A stretch of DNA of 64,000 bases from Allobosea sp. Root483D1 (GCF_001429505.1 NZ_LMJW01000001.1:1118606-1182605); one strand, 5' to 3'; positions 29,945-40,033 are shown, numbered from the stretch's first letter. Notes: generated by a model from the letters alone, not told the origin. Made by a program: numbers and translations.

Positions 29945-31321
29945 TTAGAGCCCGCAGGCGACCGGGACGACGCTCTTGCCGACGGCCTCGGCGATCGCGC
30001 CGGTGCTCAGCTCGCCAGCCGCCGCACTGGCGGCAGGCTTGGCGTCGCCCTTCTCCAGCATCGCCTTGAGCTGCGCGACACCGGCGATCGCATGATTGCG
30101 CTGCGGCGCGACGCCGGCGATCAGTCCTTTGTCGGAGGGATTGGCGGTGACCAGTCCCGCTAGACGACCCTGCCGGTCGAAGATGGGGCTGCCCGCCCCG
30201 CCCGGCTGCAACGGTGCGAGCACCGCATCGCTCGCGACCTCGCCCGGCAATGCGACCGCAGTGCGCGCGGCAGCGGTTCCGTCATAAGCCAGCACGACCA
30301 CCGCCTCTTTCGCCGCGGGCGCGCTTTCGCGCAGTGCCGGCATGGTTCCAGCAGACAGCCCGGGCACGTCGAGCAGCGCGAGCCCGCTCGCCTGGTCCTG
30401 CAAGCGCAATTTCGCCGGGCGCGTGCCGACCTTGAGGCCCTTGCAGGAATCGACCGCAGCGCGCGCCGTCAGCACCAGTTCCTTGCCGACGACGAGGCCG
30501 ACGCCGAAACGTTCGGTCGCCGGCTGCGCCGGGGCGGTCGCCACGGCAGGCGCACCGGGCACGGCGGGGATCGGTGCGGGAGCCGGTGCCGCCCCGCTCG
30601 GGAACGGCTCGAAACTGTCGGCGATCGCGGTCACCACCTTGTCGAAGGTCGTGGCCATGCTCTTGTCGTAACCGACCGAGAAGCCGCGCAGCCCGGACGG
30701 GCCGAGCGCCTGCCGCCGGAAGAACTTTCCGGTCGGCGTCTCGCCGGCGACGACGAAGAAACTCGGCTGCAGCAGCTTGTAGGTGACCTTGCGCTGGATG
30801 TTCGGATTGACCGCGATGGCCCGGTCGAAGATCGCCTGCAGCGGCTCGGTCGCGGGGCCGGTGCTGACATCGAGGGTGACCTTGCCGTCGGCGCTCTGCC
30901 AGCGGCTGCCGCCGGCTGCGGTCGCCTCGCGCTTCGGCAGAAGCTTCTGCGGGATGCCGATGCGCACGCCGGTCGGCTGGTCGGTGATCACGGCAAAGCC
31001 CGCCGCATCGCGCGCCGTCCTGGCGAGACGCGCAAGCTCCTGCCGCTCGGCCGGAGTCAATTGCCCGTCCGGCTGGCCACGCCCGGCCTTGAAGCTGTTC
31101 ACGGCGCGGAAGGTCAGCGCCCCGAAATTGCCGGTGGCGGCGCTGTTCAGATGCCCGGTCCAGATCAGATCGGCCTGGATCGCCTTGCGCTCGGCTTCCG
31201 GCAGGGCGGCATAGGCCTGCGTCGCCGCAGCCAAGCGCGGATCGGCCGGCTGCTGCGCCTGGGCAGCGCCAAGGCAGGTGAGGACGGCGGCGATGCCGAT
31301 CAGCGCGGGAACCTTGAACAC
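29945..31321 (-). CDS. Secreted peptidoglycan-binding-like / trypsin-like protein with a degenerate active site
   Basis: 458 residues from a GTG at 31321 with GAGGAG six bases upstream (the ATG at 31327 abuts that site). A signal peptide (cut near AAQA) is followed by a PGB-like segment (IWTGHLNSAATGNFGALTFRAVNSFKAG, seen in two parts) at about 50-90. A middle domain (about 110-235) and a Pro/Ala linker follow, then a trypsin-like fold (about 265-440). The protease residues look lost: VLTARAAVDSC lacks the usual His, and the usual GNSGGP reads GGAGSPIFD with Ala at the Ser position. It is probably a binding or scaffold protein. It is divergent from the alpha-2-macroglobulin gene. Confidence 0.7.
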   Translation of the reverse strand: MFKVPALIGIAAVLTCLGAAQAQQPADPRLAAATQAYAALPEAERKAIQADLIWTGHLNSAATGNFGALTFRAVNSFKAGRGQPDGQLTPAERQELARLARTARDAAGFAVITDQPTGVRIGIPQKLLPKREATAAGGSRWQSADGKVTLDVSTGPATEPLQAIFDRAIAVNPNIQRKVTYKLLQPSFFVVAGETPTGKFFRRQALGPSGLRGFSVGYDKSMATTFDKVVTAIADSFEPFPSGAAPAPAPIPAVPGAPAVATAPAQPATERFGVGLVVGKELVLTARAAVDSCKGLKVGTRPAKLRLQDQASGLALLDVPGLSAGTMPALRESAPAAKEAVVVLAYDGTAAARTAVALPGEVASDAVLAPLQPGGAGSPIFDRQGRLAGLVTANPSDKGLIAGVAPQRNHAIAGVAQLKAMLEKGDAKPAASAAAGELSTGAIAEAVGKSVVPVACGL

Positions 31322-31532
31322 GACCATCTCCTCGTTCCAGACCGCGCCGCGACGCGGCGCCATTCAGCGTCAGCCTCGTTGCAGAGGCAAGAGGCGAGAA
31401 GGGCTCAACCGATCGCAAGCCGAGTTGCGCCTGACGCGCCCGGTGCTAGCTTCGCGCAATGCGTCGACCCGTCATCGCGTCGATGCCTGCTGCGGCCAGA
31501 ATTCGGTCGCCCGCCCTTTCGGAGACCGAGCC

Positions 31533-34500
31533 ATGCGCCATCTCGTCCGTCTCGCCCTCCTGCTCGGCCTGACTGTCGCCGCCGGACCCGCTTTCGCCCA
31601 GAAGGCCTATGTCCGGCCCGATCTCGCCAGCGACGGCCAGCGCCTCGAGGAACGGCTGAAGCGCGAGATCTCGGTCGGCCAGCGCCCCTTCGCCACCTTG
31701 CTGCGCGACGGCAGCGCCGCCCTCAACCGTGGCGACGCCCGCGCCGCTTTGCCGCTCGCCACCGCCGCCGCGGTCGCCGACCCCGCCAATCCCGGCGGCT
31801 GGCGCCTGATGGCGCAAGCAGCGAGCGGCATCGAGCCGCGCGATTATCGCGAGCGTTATGATTTGCGCGAGCGCGCGATCAGCGCCGCCTATCTCGCCTA
31901 TCAGCGCTCGTCCTCGCGGCCTGACGAGGCTTCCTCGCTCGGCGTGCTCGCCCGCGTCTTCGAGAAGCACGAGCTCTGGCGCCCGGCGCTGACGACCTAT
32001 CGGCTCAGCCTCGATCTCGCCGACAACGCGTCACTACGCACCGATTACGAAGCGCTGCGGGCCCAGCGCGGCTTCCGCCTGACCGGAAACAAGACCGATT
32101 CGGACGCGGCGAGCCCGCGCGCTTGCTTCCAGTTCTCCGAACCCCTGGCGCGCGGCGTCGTCGATTTCGCACCCTACGTCGCCATCACCGGCAAGGGCGA
32201 TTTCGCCGTCAGCGGCGAGGATCGCCAGCTCTGCGTCGACGGCCTGCGCCATGGCGAGCGCTATGGCTTCGTCATCCGCCAGGGCGTGCCTTCGGCCATC
32301 CCCGATGAGAAGCTGCTGAAATCGGCCGACTACGAGGTCTATGTCCGCGACCGCGCACCTTCGGTGCGCTTCACCGGCAAGAACTACGTGCTGCCGCGCA
32401 CCGGCCAGCAGGGCGTGCCGGTCGTCTCGGTCAATGCCGACAGCCTCGACCTCGAAGTGATGCGCATCGGCGACCGCAACCTGATCGGCTCGGTCCATTC
32501 CGACGACTTCCTCAGCCAGCTCGGTGGTTACAATGCCAACCAGATCGCCTCGGACAAGGGTTCGAGCGTCTGGAAGGGCACGATGGCGGTCAAGTCCGAG
32601 CTCAACAAGGACGTCACCACCGCTTTCCCGGTGCTCGAAGCCGTCGGCCGGCTCCAGCCCGGCGTCTATGTGATGTTCGCCAAGCCGACCGGCACCAAGA
32701 CAGCCAGCACCTCGGACAGCGATGGCGACTATGACTACGACGGCACGACCCGGGCGACGCAGTGGTTCGTCGTCTCCGACCTCGGGCTGACCTCGTTTTC
32801 GGGACCGGACGGCGTGCACGTGCTGGTGCGTTCGCTCGCCGACGCCTCGCCCGTCGCCAATGCCGAATTGCGCCTGATCGCCCGCAACAACGAGGTGCTG
32901 GCGACCGTCCGCTCCGACGGCAACGGCTATGCCCGCTTCGACGCCGCCCTCGCCAAGGGCCAGGGCGGCAATGCGCCCGGCCTCGTCACCGCCAGTGTCG
33001 CCGAGGATTACGGCTTCCTCGACCTGAAGCAGACTGCATTCGACCTGTCGGATCGCGGCGTGAAGGGCCGCGTCGCCCCGGCCGGACTCGACGCCTTCCT
33101 CTATACCGAGCGCGGCGTCTACCGTTCCGGCGAGACTGTCTACCTGACGACGCTGCTGCGCGACGCCAAGGGTGCCGCCGTCTCCGGCCTGCCGCTGACG
33201 CTGGTCGTCAGGCGCCCGGACGGCGTCGAGTATCGCCGCCGCCAGGTCGAGGACCAGGGCGCCGGCGGGCGGGCCCACTCCATTCCGCTGATCTCCGGCG
33301 CCCAGACCGGCACCTGGCGCGTCCAAGCCTATTCCGACCCGAAGGGCTCTGCGATCGGCGAAATCTCCTTCCTGGTCGAGGATTATGTCCCCGAGCGGCT
33401 GGAGCTGACGCTCACCCCGAAGAAGCCGGTTCTGCAGGCCGGCGAACCAGCCGAGATCGACGTCAACGCCCGCTATCTCTATGGCGCGCCCGGCTCCGAT
33501 CTCGACGTCACCGGCTCGATGACCGTGCGCTCGGCCGCGCAGACCGCGATTCCCGGCTTTTCCGGCTACGAGGTCGGCCTGACCGACGAGGCCTTCGAGC
33601 CGCAGCAGGCCGAATTCGAGGATGCCGCCAAGACCGGCGCCGACGGCAAGGTCACCATCGCCAACCCGGTCGCCCAGCCCGAGACCAACCGCCCGCTCGA
33701 AGTCGAATTGACGGTGCGCGTCGGCGAGCCCGGCGGGCGCGCCATCGCCCGCTCCGTCACCATGCCGATCGTGCCCAAGGGTGCCGCCATCGGCCTGCGC
33801 AAGGCTTTCAAGGACGGCGAGCTCGGCAACGGCCAGACCGCGACCTTCGACGTGATCATGGCTCAGGGCGACGGTCGCCGTATTGCCCGCCAGGGCCTGA
33901 AATGGACGCTGTCCAAGGTCACCCGCAACTATCAGTGGTTCTATCAGGACGGCCGCTGGAACTATGAGGGCGTGAAGACGACGCGCCGCGTCGCCGATGG
34001 CGAGGTCGCCGTTGCCGAGGCCGCGCCGGCCCGCATCGCCGCTCCCGTGCAATGGGGCAATTACCGGCTCGACGTCAGCGCCGACGGCGCCGAGGCGACC
34101 GAGACCAGCGTCTCTTTCAATGTCGGCTACGAGACCGACAAGACCGCCGACCAGCCCGACGTGCTCGACGTCGCCTTGGACAAGCCGTCCTATGCCAATG
34201 GCGAGAGCATGCAGGTGCGCCTGACGCCGCGCTTCGCCGGCAAGGCGACGCTGGCGGTGATGAGCGACCGCGTCGCCGAGATCCGAACAGTCGATGTCCC
34301 CGCGGCTGGCACCACCGTGACCATCCCGGCCAAATCCGACTGGGGCGCCAGCGCCTATCTCGTCGTGCTCGCCCATCGCCCGATGGACCAACAGGCGCAG
34401 CGCATGCCCGGCCGCGCCATCGGTCTCGCCTGGTTCAGCGTCGGCAAGGAAGAGCGCAACCTCGCCATCGATCTCGGCGCGCCCAATCTGGTGCGCCCGC

Positions 34501-36779
34501 TCTCGACGCTGTCGCTCCCGGTCAAGGTGGCGGGCGCCAAGGCCGGCGAGGAAGCCTTCATCACCGTCGCGGCGGTCGACATCGGCATCCTCAACCTCAC
34601 CCGCTTCGAGAGCCCCGATCCAACCAAATACTTCTTCGGCCAGCGCCAGCTCGGTCATGAACTGCGCGATCTCTACGGCTATCTGATCGACGGCATGCAG
34701 GGCGTGCGCGGCGCGATCCGCTCCGGCGGCGACGCCGCTCCGCAGCTCAATGGCGAGGCGCCGACGCAGGAGCCGCTGGCGCGCTATTCCGGCGTGGTCA
34801 AGCTCGGCCCGGACGGCACCGCAAAGGTCGATTTCGAGATGCCGGCCTTCAACGGCTCGGTCCGCGTCATGGCCGTGGCCTGGTCAGCCGGCCGCACCGG
34901 CCAGGCCAGCGCCGATGTCTTCGTGCGCGACCAGATCGTGGCGCAGGCGACGCTGCCGCGCTTCCTGGCGCTCGGCGACCAGTCGCGCTTCCACCTGCAG
35001 ATCGACAATGTCGAGGGGCCGGCCGGCTCCTATCTCGTCGATCTCGACGTCAAGGGCCCGGTCATCGTCGCCGCCGACGCGACCCGGCGCAGCATGACCA
35101 TGGCTGCCGGCGCCAAGAGCTCGCTGACGATTCCGGTGACCGCAGCCGGGCTCGGCCGCGCCTCCTTCGACGTCAAGGTCACCGGCCCGGGTGGCATCGG
35201 CACGGTGCAGAACCTTGCCGTACGCGTGCAGCCCTCGACCCAGACGATCGCGCGCCGGATCGTCCGCCCGATCCCGGGCGGCGGCTCGCTCACCGTCTCC
35301 GCCGATCTGATGGCCGATCTCGTGCCGGATTCCGGCGCGGTCTCTGTCTCGGTCTCGCCGGTCGCGGCACTGGACGTCGCGGCCGTGCTGAAGGCGCTCG
35401 ACCGCTATCCCTATGGCTGCACCGAGCAGACGATCAGCCGGGCGCTGCCGCTGCTGGTGGTCAACCGGCTCGCGACCATGGAAAGCCTTGCACTGGACGG
35501 CAATGCCGATGAGCGCGTCAACGCCGCGATCGAGCGCGTGCTCGCCCGCCAGGGCAACAATGGCTCCTTCGGCCTCTGGGGCGTCGGCGGCGAGGATCTC
35601 TGGCTCGACGCCTTCGTCACCGACTTCCTGACCCGCGCCCGCGAACGCCAGTTCGCCGTGCCGCAGACGGCGTTCAACATGGCGCTCGACCGGCTGCGCA
35701 ACCAGGTCGTCAACACCAGCGAGATCAACAAGGAGGAAGCGGCCGGCGTCGCCTATGCGCTCTATGTGCTCGCCCGCAATGGTCGGCCGGTGATGGGCGA
35801 CCTGCGCTATCTCGCCGACAACAAGCTCGCCGATTTCAGCTCACCGCTCGCCCGCGCCCAGATCGGCGCGGCACTCTCGCTGCTCGGCGACCGCACCCGT
35901 GGCCGCGCGGCTTTCAGCAGCGCGCTGGGAACGCTGCAGCAAGCCAACGATGACGGCCTGTCGCGCCCAGACTACGGCTCGCGGCTGCGCGACGGCGCCG
36001 GCATCCTCACTTTGATCGCCGAGAGCAATGGCGAGCGCGCCGATCTCTCCCGCGCCGCCGATGTCGTCCAGAACGCGCGCCAGAACGCGCGCTACACCTC
36101 GACGCAGGAGAACATGTGGATGGCGATGGCCGCGGCGGCGATGGCCAAGGATGCCGAGGGTCTGTCGCTGACCGTCGACGGCACCGAGCGCAAGGGCGCC
36201 CTCTACCGCACCGTCCCGCAGGCGGCGCTCGAAGCGAAGCCGCTCGTCATCGGCAATCCCGGCACCGCCTCGGCCAATGCGGTGATCACCGTCTCCGGCA
36301 TCCCGTCAACGCCGGAGCCGGCGCTGAACCAGGGTTTTGGGCTGGAACGCACCCTCTTCACCATGAAGGGCGAGCGCGTCGATCCCGCGCGCCTGCGCCA
36401 GAACGAGCGCTATGTCGTCGCCCTCAAGGTGACCGAGCCGACAGCGCGCTATGGCCGCCTGCTGCTGGTCGATCCCGTTCCGGCCGGCTTGGAGATCGAG
36501 AACGCCAAGCTGACCGAAGGCGCCTCGGTCGAGGGTCTCAACTGGCTGAAGCAGGAGGTCTCGCCGGTTCATACCGAGGCGCGCGACGATCGCTTCGTTG
36601 CGGCCTTCGAGCGCAGCGGCGGCAAGAACGATCAGCTGAGCTATACGGTGGCCTACATCGCCCGGGCCGTCTCGCCCGGCCGCTATGTCGCTCCCGCGGC
36701 GGTGATCGAGGACATGTACCGACCGGATCGCTTCGGCCGGACAGGCTTCGGCACGATCGAGATCACCTCGGCGAGGTGA
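31533..36779 (+). CDS. Alpha-2-macroglobulin family protein (YfhM-like)
   Basis: 1748-residue bacterial alpha-2-macroglobulin, a periplasmic protease trap thought to guard the envelope after damage. The signal peptide (residues 1-22, GPAFA before the cut) has no lipobox, unlike the E. coli lipoprotein, so it is probably soluble. Repeated MG domains fill the first ~1200 residues. The thioester motif GCTEQ is intact with Cys1296 and Gln1299, in the alpha/alpha-toroid TED domain. GGAGACC lies 5-6 bases before the ATG at 31533; an upstream extension of the frame has no family sequence. pbpC follows, the classic partner that repairs breached peptidoglycan. Confidence 0.93.
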   Translation: MRHLVRLALLLGLTVAAGPAFAQKAYVRPDLASDGQRLEERLKREISVGQRPFATLLRDGSAALNRGDARAALPLATAAAVADPANPGGWRLMAQAASGIEPRDYRERYDLRERAISAAYLAYQRSSSRPDEASSLGVLARVFEKHELWRPALTTYRLSLDLADNASLRTDYEALRAQRGFRLTGNKTDSDAASPRACFQFSEPLARGVVDFAPYVAITGKGDFAVSGEDRQLCVDGLRHGERYGFVIRQGVPSAIPDEKLLKSADYEVYVRDRAPSVRFTGKNYVLPRTGQQGVPVVSVNADSLDLEVMRIGDRNLIGSVHSDDFLSQLGGYNANQIASDKGSSVWKGTMAVKSELNKDVTTAFPVLEAVGRLQPGVYVMFAKPTGTKTASTSDSDGDYDYDGTTRATQWFVVSDLGLTSFSGPDGVHVLVRSLADASPVANAELRLIARNNEVLATVRSDGNGYARFDAALAKGQGGNAPGLVTASVAEDYGFLDLKQTAFDLSDRGVKGRVAPAGLDAFLYTERGVYRSGETVYLTTLLRDAKGAAVSGLPLTLVVRRPDGVEYRRRQVEDQGAGGRAHSIPLISGAQTGTWRVQAYSDPKGSAIGEISFLVEDYVPERLELTLTPKKPVLQAGEPAEIDVNARYLYGAPGSDLDVTGSMTVRSAAQTAIPGFSGYEVGLTDEAFEPQQAEFEDAAKTGADGKVTIANPVAQPETNRPLEVELTVRVGEPGGRAIARSVTMPIVPKGAAIGLRKAFKDGELGNGQTATFDVIMAQGDGRRIARQGLKWTLSKVTRNYQWFYQDGRWNYEGVKTTRRVADGEVAVAEAAPARIAAPVQWGNYRLDVSADGAEATETSVSFNVGYETDKTADQPDVLDVALDKPSYANGESMQVRLTPRFAGKATLAVMSDRVAEIRTVDVPAAGTTVTIPAKSDWGASAYLVVLAHRPMDQQAQRMPGRAIGLAWFSVGKEERNLAIDLGAPNLVRPLSTLSLPVKVAGAKAGEEAFITVAAVDIGILNLTRFESPDPTKYFFGQRQLGHELRDLYGYLIDGMQGVRGAIRSGGDAAPQLNGEAPTQEPLARYSGVVKLGPDGTAKVDFEMPAFNGSVRVMAVAWSAGRTGQASADVFVRDQIVAQATLPRFLALGDQSRFHLQIDNVEGPAGSYLVDLDVKGPVIVAADATRRSMTMAAGAKSSLTIPVTAAGLGRASFDVKVTGPGGIGTVQNLAVRVQPSTQTIARRIVRPIPGGGSLTVSADLMADLVPDSGAVSVSVSPVAALDVAAVLKALDRYPYGCTEQTISRALPLLVVNRLATMESLALDGNADERVNAAIERVLARQGNNGSFGLWGVGGEDLWLDAFVTDFLTRARERQFAVPQTAFNMALDRLRNQVVNTSEINKEEAAGVAYALYVLARNGRPVMGDLRYLADNKLADFSSPLARAQIGAALSLLGDRTRGRAAFSSALGTLQQANDDGLSRPDYGSRLRDGAGILTLIAESNGERADLSRAADVVQNARQNARYTSTQENMWMAMAAAAMAKDAEGLSLTVDGTERKGALYRTVPQAALEAKPLVIGNPGTASANAVITVSGIPSTPEPALNQGFGLERTLFTMKGERVDPARLRQNERYVVALKVTEPTARYGRLLLVDPVPAGLEIENAKLTEGASVEGLNWLKQEVSPVHTEARDDRFVAAFERSGGKNDQLSYTVAYIARAVSPGRYVAPAAVIEDMYRPDRFGRTGFGTIEITSAR

Positions 36780-36814
36780 CAGCGATGCCAGGCTCTTACA
36801 GCGCAAGCGACGCG

Positions 36815-36960
36815 CCTCTCTCCCCCCTCGTGGGGGAGAGATGGAGAGGGGGGTAGCCAGCCGTGCGGCCGGGAATGGTACAGGGCGATGATCCCGCTCA
36901 CCCAGTCACCCCTCTCCCAAACCCTCCCGCACAAGGGGGGAGGGCTCCCGCGCTTGTCGG
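36815..36960. repeat. Palindromic dispersed repeat between the alpha-2-macroglobulin gene and pbpC
   Basis: Two hairpins in a C/G-tract context: CTCTCCCCC / GGGGGAGAG (36818-36840) and CCCTCCC / GGGAGGG (36922-36944), with GATGGAGAGG and CCCCTCTCCC between them able to pair over a longer range. The form is that of a mobile repeat common in Rhizobiales. The upstream frame of pbpC runs through it. Confidence 0.6.
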
Positions 36961-36970
36961 GAAATGGGCC

Positions 36971-39031
36971 GTGCGCGGCATAATCGCAGCGGCGCTCACT
37001 GCAGCCGCCACCGCCGCCTCCCTCTACTGGTACGCTTCCACCCTGCCCCCGCTCGACCTCGCCGCCGCTCGTGACCGCTCGACCGTGGTGCTCGACCGCG
37101 AGGGCAAGCTGCTGCGCCCCTTCGTCACCGCCGATGGGCGCTGGAAGCTGCCGGTCGGCGCCGATGACGTCGATCCGCGCTACCTGTCCATGCTCAAGGC
37201 CTTCGAGGACAAGCGCTTCGACGACCATGCCGGCATCGACCCGCTCGGCATCTTGCGGGCAGCGGGGCAGATGCTGGGCAATGGCCGCATCGTCTCGGGC
37301 GGCTCGACGCTGACCATGCAGGTCGCCCGGCTGCTCGAGCCGCGCCAGGAGCGCTCGCTCTCGGCCAAGCTCAGGCAGGCGGTGCGCGCCGTCGAACTCG
37401 AACGACGCTTCAGCAAGACCGAGATTCTCGATCTCTACCTCACCCTCGCCCCGTTCGGCGGAAATCTCGAGGGCGTCCGCGCCGCGAGCTTCGCCTATTT
37501 CGGCAAGGAGCCAAAGCGGCTCTCGACCGCCGAGGCGGCGCTGCTGGTCGCCCTGCCGCAATCGCCCGAGACGCGCCGGCCCGACCGTTTCCCGGAAGCG
37601 GCCCGCAAGGCCCGCGAGCGTGTGCTCGCCCGGGTCGAGGCAGCTGGCTTGGCGACCCCTGACGAGGTCGCCGCAGCACGCGAGGAGCCGGTACCGACGG
37701 CGCGCAAGCCCTTCCCCAATCTTGCTCCGCACACCGCCGAGCAAGTCGTCGCCGAGGCTCCCGAACAGCGCAGTCAGCGCCTCACCATCGACGCACGCTG
37801 GCAGGCGACCCTGGAGCAGCTCGCCCGCGAACGCGCCATTGGCCAAGGGCCGCAACTCTCGATCGCCATCCTCGTCGCCGACAACGAGACCGGCGAGATC
37901 CGCGCCTCGATCGGCGGCGTCGATTACTTCGATGCCGGGCGCGCCGGCTCGCTCGATTTGACGCAGGCGCTGCGCTCGCCCGGCTCGGCGCTGAAGCCCT
38001 TCATCTACGCCCTCGCCTTCGACAATGGCATCGCCCACCCCGAGACCATGCTGGAGGACCGGCCGACCCGCTATGGCCTCTACGTGCCCGAGAACTTTGA
38101 TCTCGGCTTCCAGGGCATGGTCAGTGCCCGCAAGGCGCTGCAGCTCTCGCTCAACCTGCCGGCGGTCGAGTTGCTCTCGGCGCTCGGCCCGCAGCGCTTC
38201 CTGTCGCGATTGAAGGATACTGGCGCAGCCATCGCCATGCCGAGGGATGGCGGCGCGCCCGGCCTCGCCATTGGCCTGGGCGGCCTCGGCATCACGCTCT
38301 CCGACCTGACCCGGCTTTATGTCGGGCTCGCCCGTGGCGGCGAGGTCGTGCCGCTGCACGTCAAGCCGGCGAGCGGCGCAGCCGAAACGCCGCTGCGCCT
38401 CGTCGAACCGGTCGCCGCCTGGTATGTCGCCGATACCCTGCTCGGCGCGCCGCCGCCGCTCAACGCCCCGCCTGGCAGGATCGCCTACAAGACCGGCACC
38501 TCCTACGGCTATCGCGATGCCTGGGCCGTCGGCTTCGACCGCAAGCATACGATCGGCGTCTGGGTCGGACGGCCCGACAATGGCGCGGTGCCAGGCCTCG
38601 TCGGCCGGGTGGTCGCGGCGCCGATCCTGTTCGACGCCTTCGCCCGCATCGGCCTCGATCCGCGCCCCTTCGTGCAGCCGCCGGGCACGATCGCCGCCAG
38701 CAGCGCAACGCTGCCGCCGCCGCTCCGGCATTTGCGCCAGGACGTGCCGAAGACGGTCGCCGCTCTGGCTACGCCGGGGCTGAAGCTCGCCTTCCCACCC
38801 GAAGGCGCCAGAATCGATCTCGCCGCCTCAACAGTCGATGGTACGGCGCAACTCAACCTCAAGGTTTCCGGCGGCGTCGCGCCCTTCACCTGGCTGATCG
38901 ACGGCGCGCCGGTGATGGCGGCAGTGAAGCGCCGCGAGGCCACCTGGCAGCCGCCCGGCAAGGGCTTCATGCGGATTTCGGTGATCGACGCCGCCGGGGC
39001 CAGCGAGAGCGTCTCGGTCAGGCTGCAATAG
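36971..39031 (+). CDS. pbpC: Penicillin-binding protein 1C
   Basis: Bifunctional peptidoglycan synthase, about 686 residues from the GTG at 36971. A membrane anchor (GIIAAALTAAATAASLYWY) is followed by a GT51 glycosyltransferase (FEDKRFDDHAGID with the catalytic Glu, GGSTLTMQVARLL), then a transpeptidase with SALK as the Ser-Lys motif in SPGSALKPFIY and KTGTSYG. A BiPBP_C-type domain ends the protein. The frame is open from 36863 with an ATG at 36875, but those 32-36 residues are encoded by a dispersed repeat, so a shorter start is preferred. pbpC pairs with the alpha-2-macroglobulin gene upstream. Confidence 0.9.
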   Translation: MRGIIAAALTAAATAASLYWYASTLPPLDLAAARDRSTVVLDREGKLLRPFVTADGRWKLPVGADDVDPRYLSMLKAFEDKRFDDHAGIDPLGILRAAGQMLGNGRIVSGGSTLTMQVARLLEPRQERSLSAKLRQAVRAVELERRFSKTEILDLYLTLAPFGGNLEGVRAASFAYFGKEPKRLSTAEAALLVALPQSPETRRPDRFPEAARKARERVLARVEAAGLATPDEVAAAREEPVPTARKPFPNLAPHTAEQVVAEAPEQRSQRLTIDARWQATLEQLARERAIGQGPQLSIAILVADNETGEIRASIGGVDYFDAGRAGSLDLTQALRSPGSALKPFIYALAFDNGIAHPETMLEDRPTRYGLYVPENFDLGFQGMVSARKALQLSLNLPAVELLSALGPQRFLSRLKDTGAAIAMPRDGGAPGLAIGLGGLGITLSDLTRLYVGLARGGEVVPLHVKPASGAAETPLRLVEPVAAWYVADTLLGAPPPLNAPPGRIAYKTGTSYGYRDAWAVGFDRKHTIGVWVGRPDNGAVPGLVGRVVAAPILFDAFARIGLDPRPFVQPPGTIAASSATLPPPLRHLRQDVPKTVAALATPGLKLAFPPEGARIDLAASTVDGTAQLNLKVSGGVAPFTWLIDGAPVMAAVKRREATWQPPGKGFMRISVIDAAGASESVSVRLQ

Positions 39032-39040
39032 CTCGCAAGA

Positions 39041-40033
39041 TCACTCGATCTTGACGCCGCTCGCCTTGATGATCGGCGCCCAACGTTCGATCTCGGCGGC
39101 GACGAAGCTGCGCAAACCAGCCGGCTCCTGCAACTCCGCCGACGGGATTTCGGCCCCGAGCTCGTTGAGCTTGGCCTTCACCGTTGCGTCGGCGAGCGCC
39201 GCCTTCAGCGCCTGGTTCAGCTTCGCCAATGCCGGCGCCGGCGTATCCTTCGGCGCGAACATCGCGTTCCAGACCTCGACCTTGAAGCCGGGGACGCCGG
39301 CTTCCGTGCTGGTCGGCACATCCGGCAGCGCAGTCGCCCGGTTCACCGAGGCGACAGCAAGCGTCTTGATCGTGCCGGCGCGGTGCTGCGGCGCGACGTT
39401 GACCGCCTGGTCGCAGAGATAGTCGACCTGGCCGGCGACGAGATCGTTCATGGCCGGGCCGGTGCCGCGATAGGGCACGCCGTTCGGCTTGACCCCGACG
39501 ACGGTGTTGAACAGCAGGCAGGTGGTATGGCTGACCGAGCCGACGCCGGCATGGGCGTTGCTCGCCGCTTTCTCGTTCGCCTTCACCCAGGTTACGAACT
39601 CCGACAGCGTACCGCTCGGATGGGTCTTGCGCACGGTCAGGAAGATCGGATTGGTGTTGACCAGTCCAACGGGAGCGAAATCCTCGACCGGCCGGTATTT
39701 CAGGTTCGGATTGAGCGAAACAGCGGCGGCATGCGTACCGGTATGGCCGATCAGGATGACATGACCGTCGGCGGGCGAGGCCATCAGGCGCTGCCCCGCG
39801 AGCGTGCCGGCTGCGCCCACCGCATTCTCGATGATCACGGGGTGGCCGAGCGTGCGGCCCATATGCTCGCCGACCAGGCGCCCGACGACGTCGGTCGGCC
39901 CGCCCGCCGCGAACGGGATCAGCATGGTGACCGGCTTGCTCGGGAAATTCTGCGCCTGCGCGGTCGAAGCGGCGGCTGCCATGCCAGCGGCGCACGCCGC
40001 TACCTTGAGCCAGAAACCAGCGCCAATCCTCAT
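39041..40033 (-). CDS. Bug family tripartite tricarboxylate transporter substrate-binding protein (orphan)
   Basis: 330-residue periplasmic receptor. A Sec-type signal peptide (residues 1-27, ending AQA) precedes QNFPSKPVTMLIPFAAGGPTD, the standard Bug start. HTGTHAAAV and LCDQAVNVAPQHRAGTIK are ligand-loop regions. No tctA or tctB gene is adjacent, which is common for the expanded Bug families of soil proteobacteria. It converges on pbpC with a 9-base gap. Confidence 0.88.
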   Translation of the reverse strand: MRIGAGFWLKVAACAAGMAAAASTAQAQNFPSKPVTMLIPFAAGGPTDVVGRLVGEHMGRTLGHPVIIENAVGAAGTLAGQRLMASPADGHVILIGHTGTHAAAVSLNPNLKYRPVEDFAPVGLVNTNPIFLTVRKTHPSGTLSEFVTWVKANEKAASNAHAGVGSVSHTTCLLFNTVVGVKPNGVPYRGTGPAMNDLVAGQVDYLCDQAVNVAPQHRAGTIKTLAVASVNRATALPDVPTSTEAGVPGFKVEVWNAMFAPKDTPAPALAKLNQALKAALADATVKAKLNELGAEIPSAELQEPAGLRSFVAAEIERWAPIIKASGVKIE

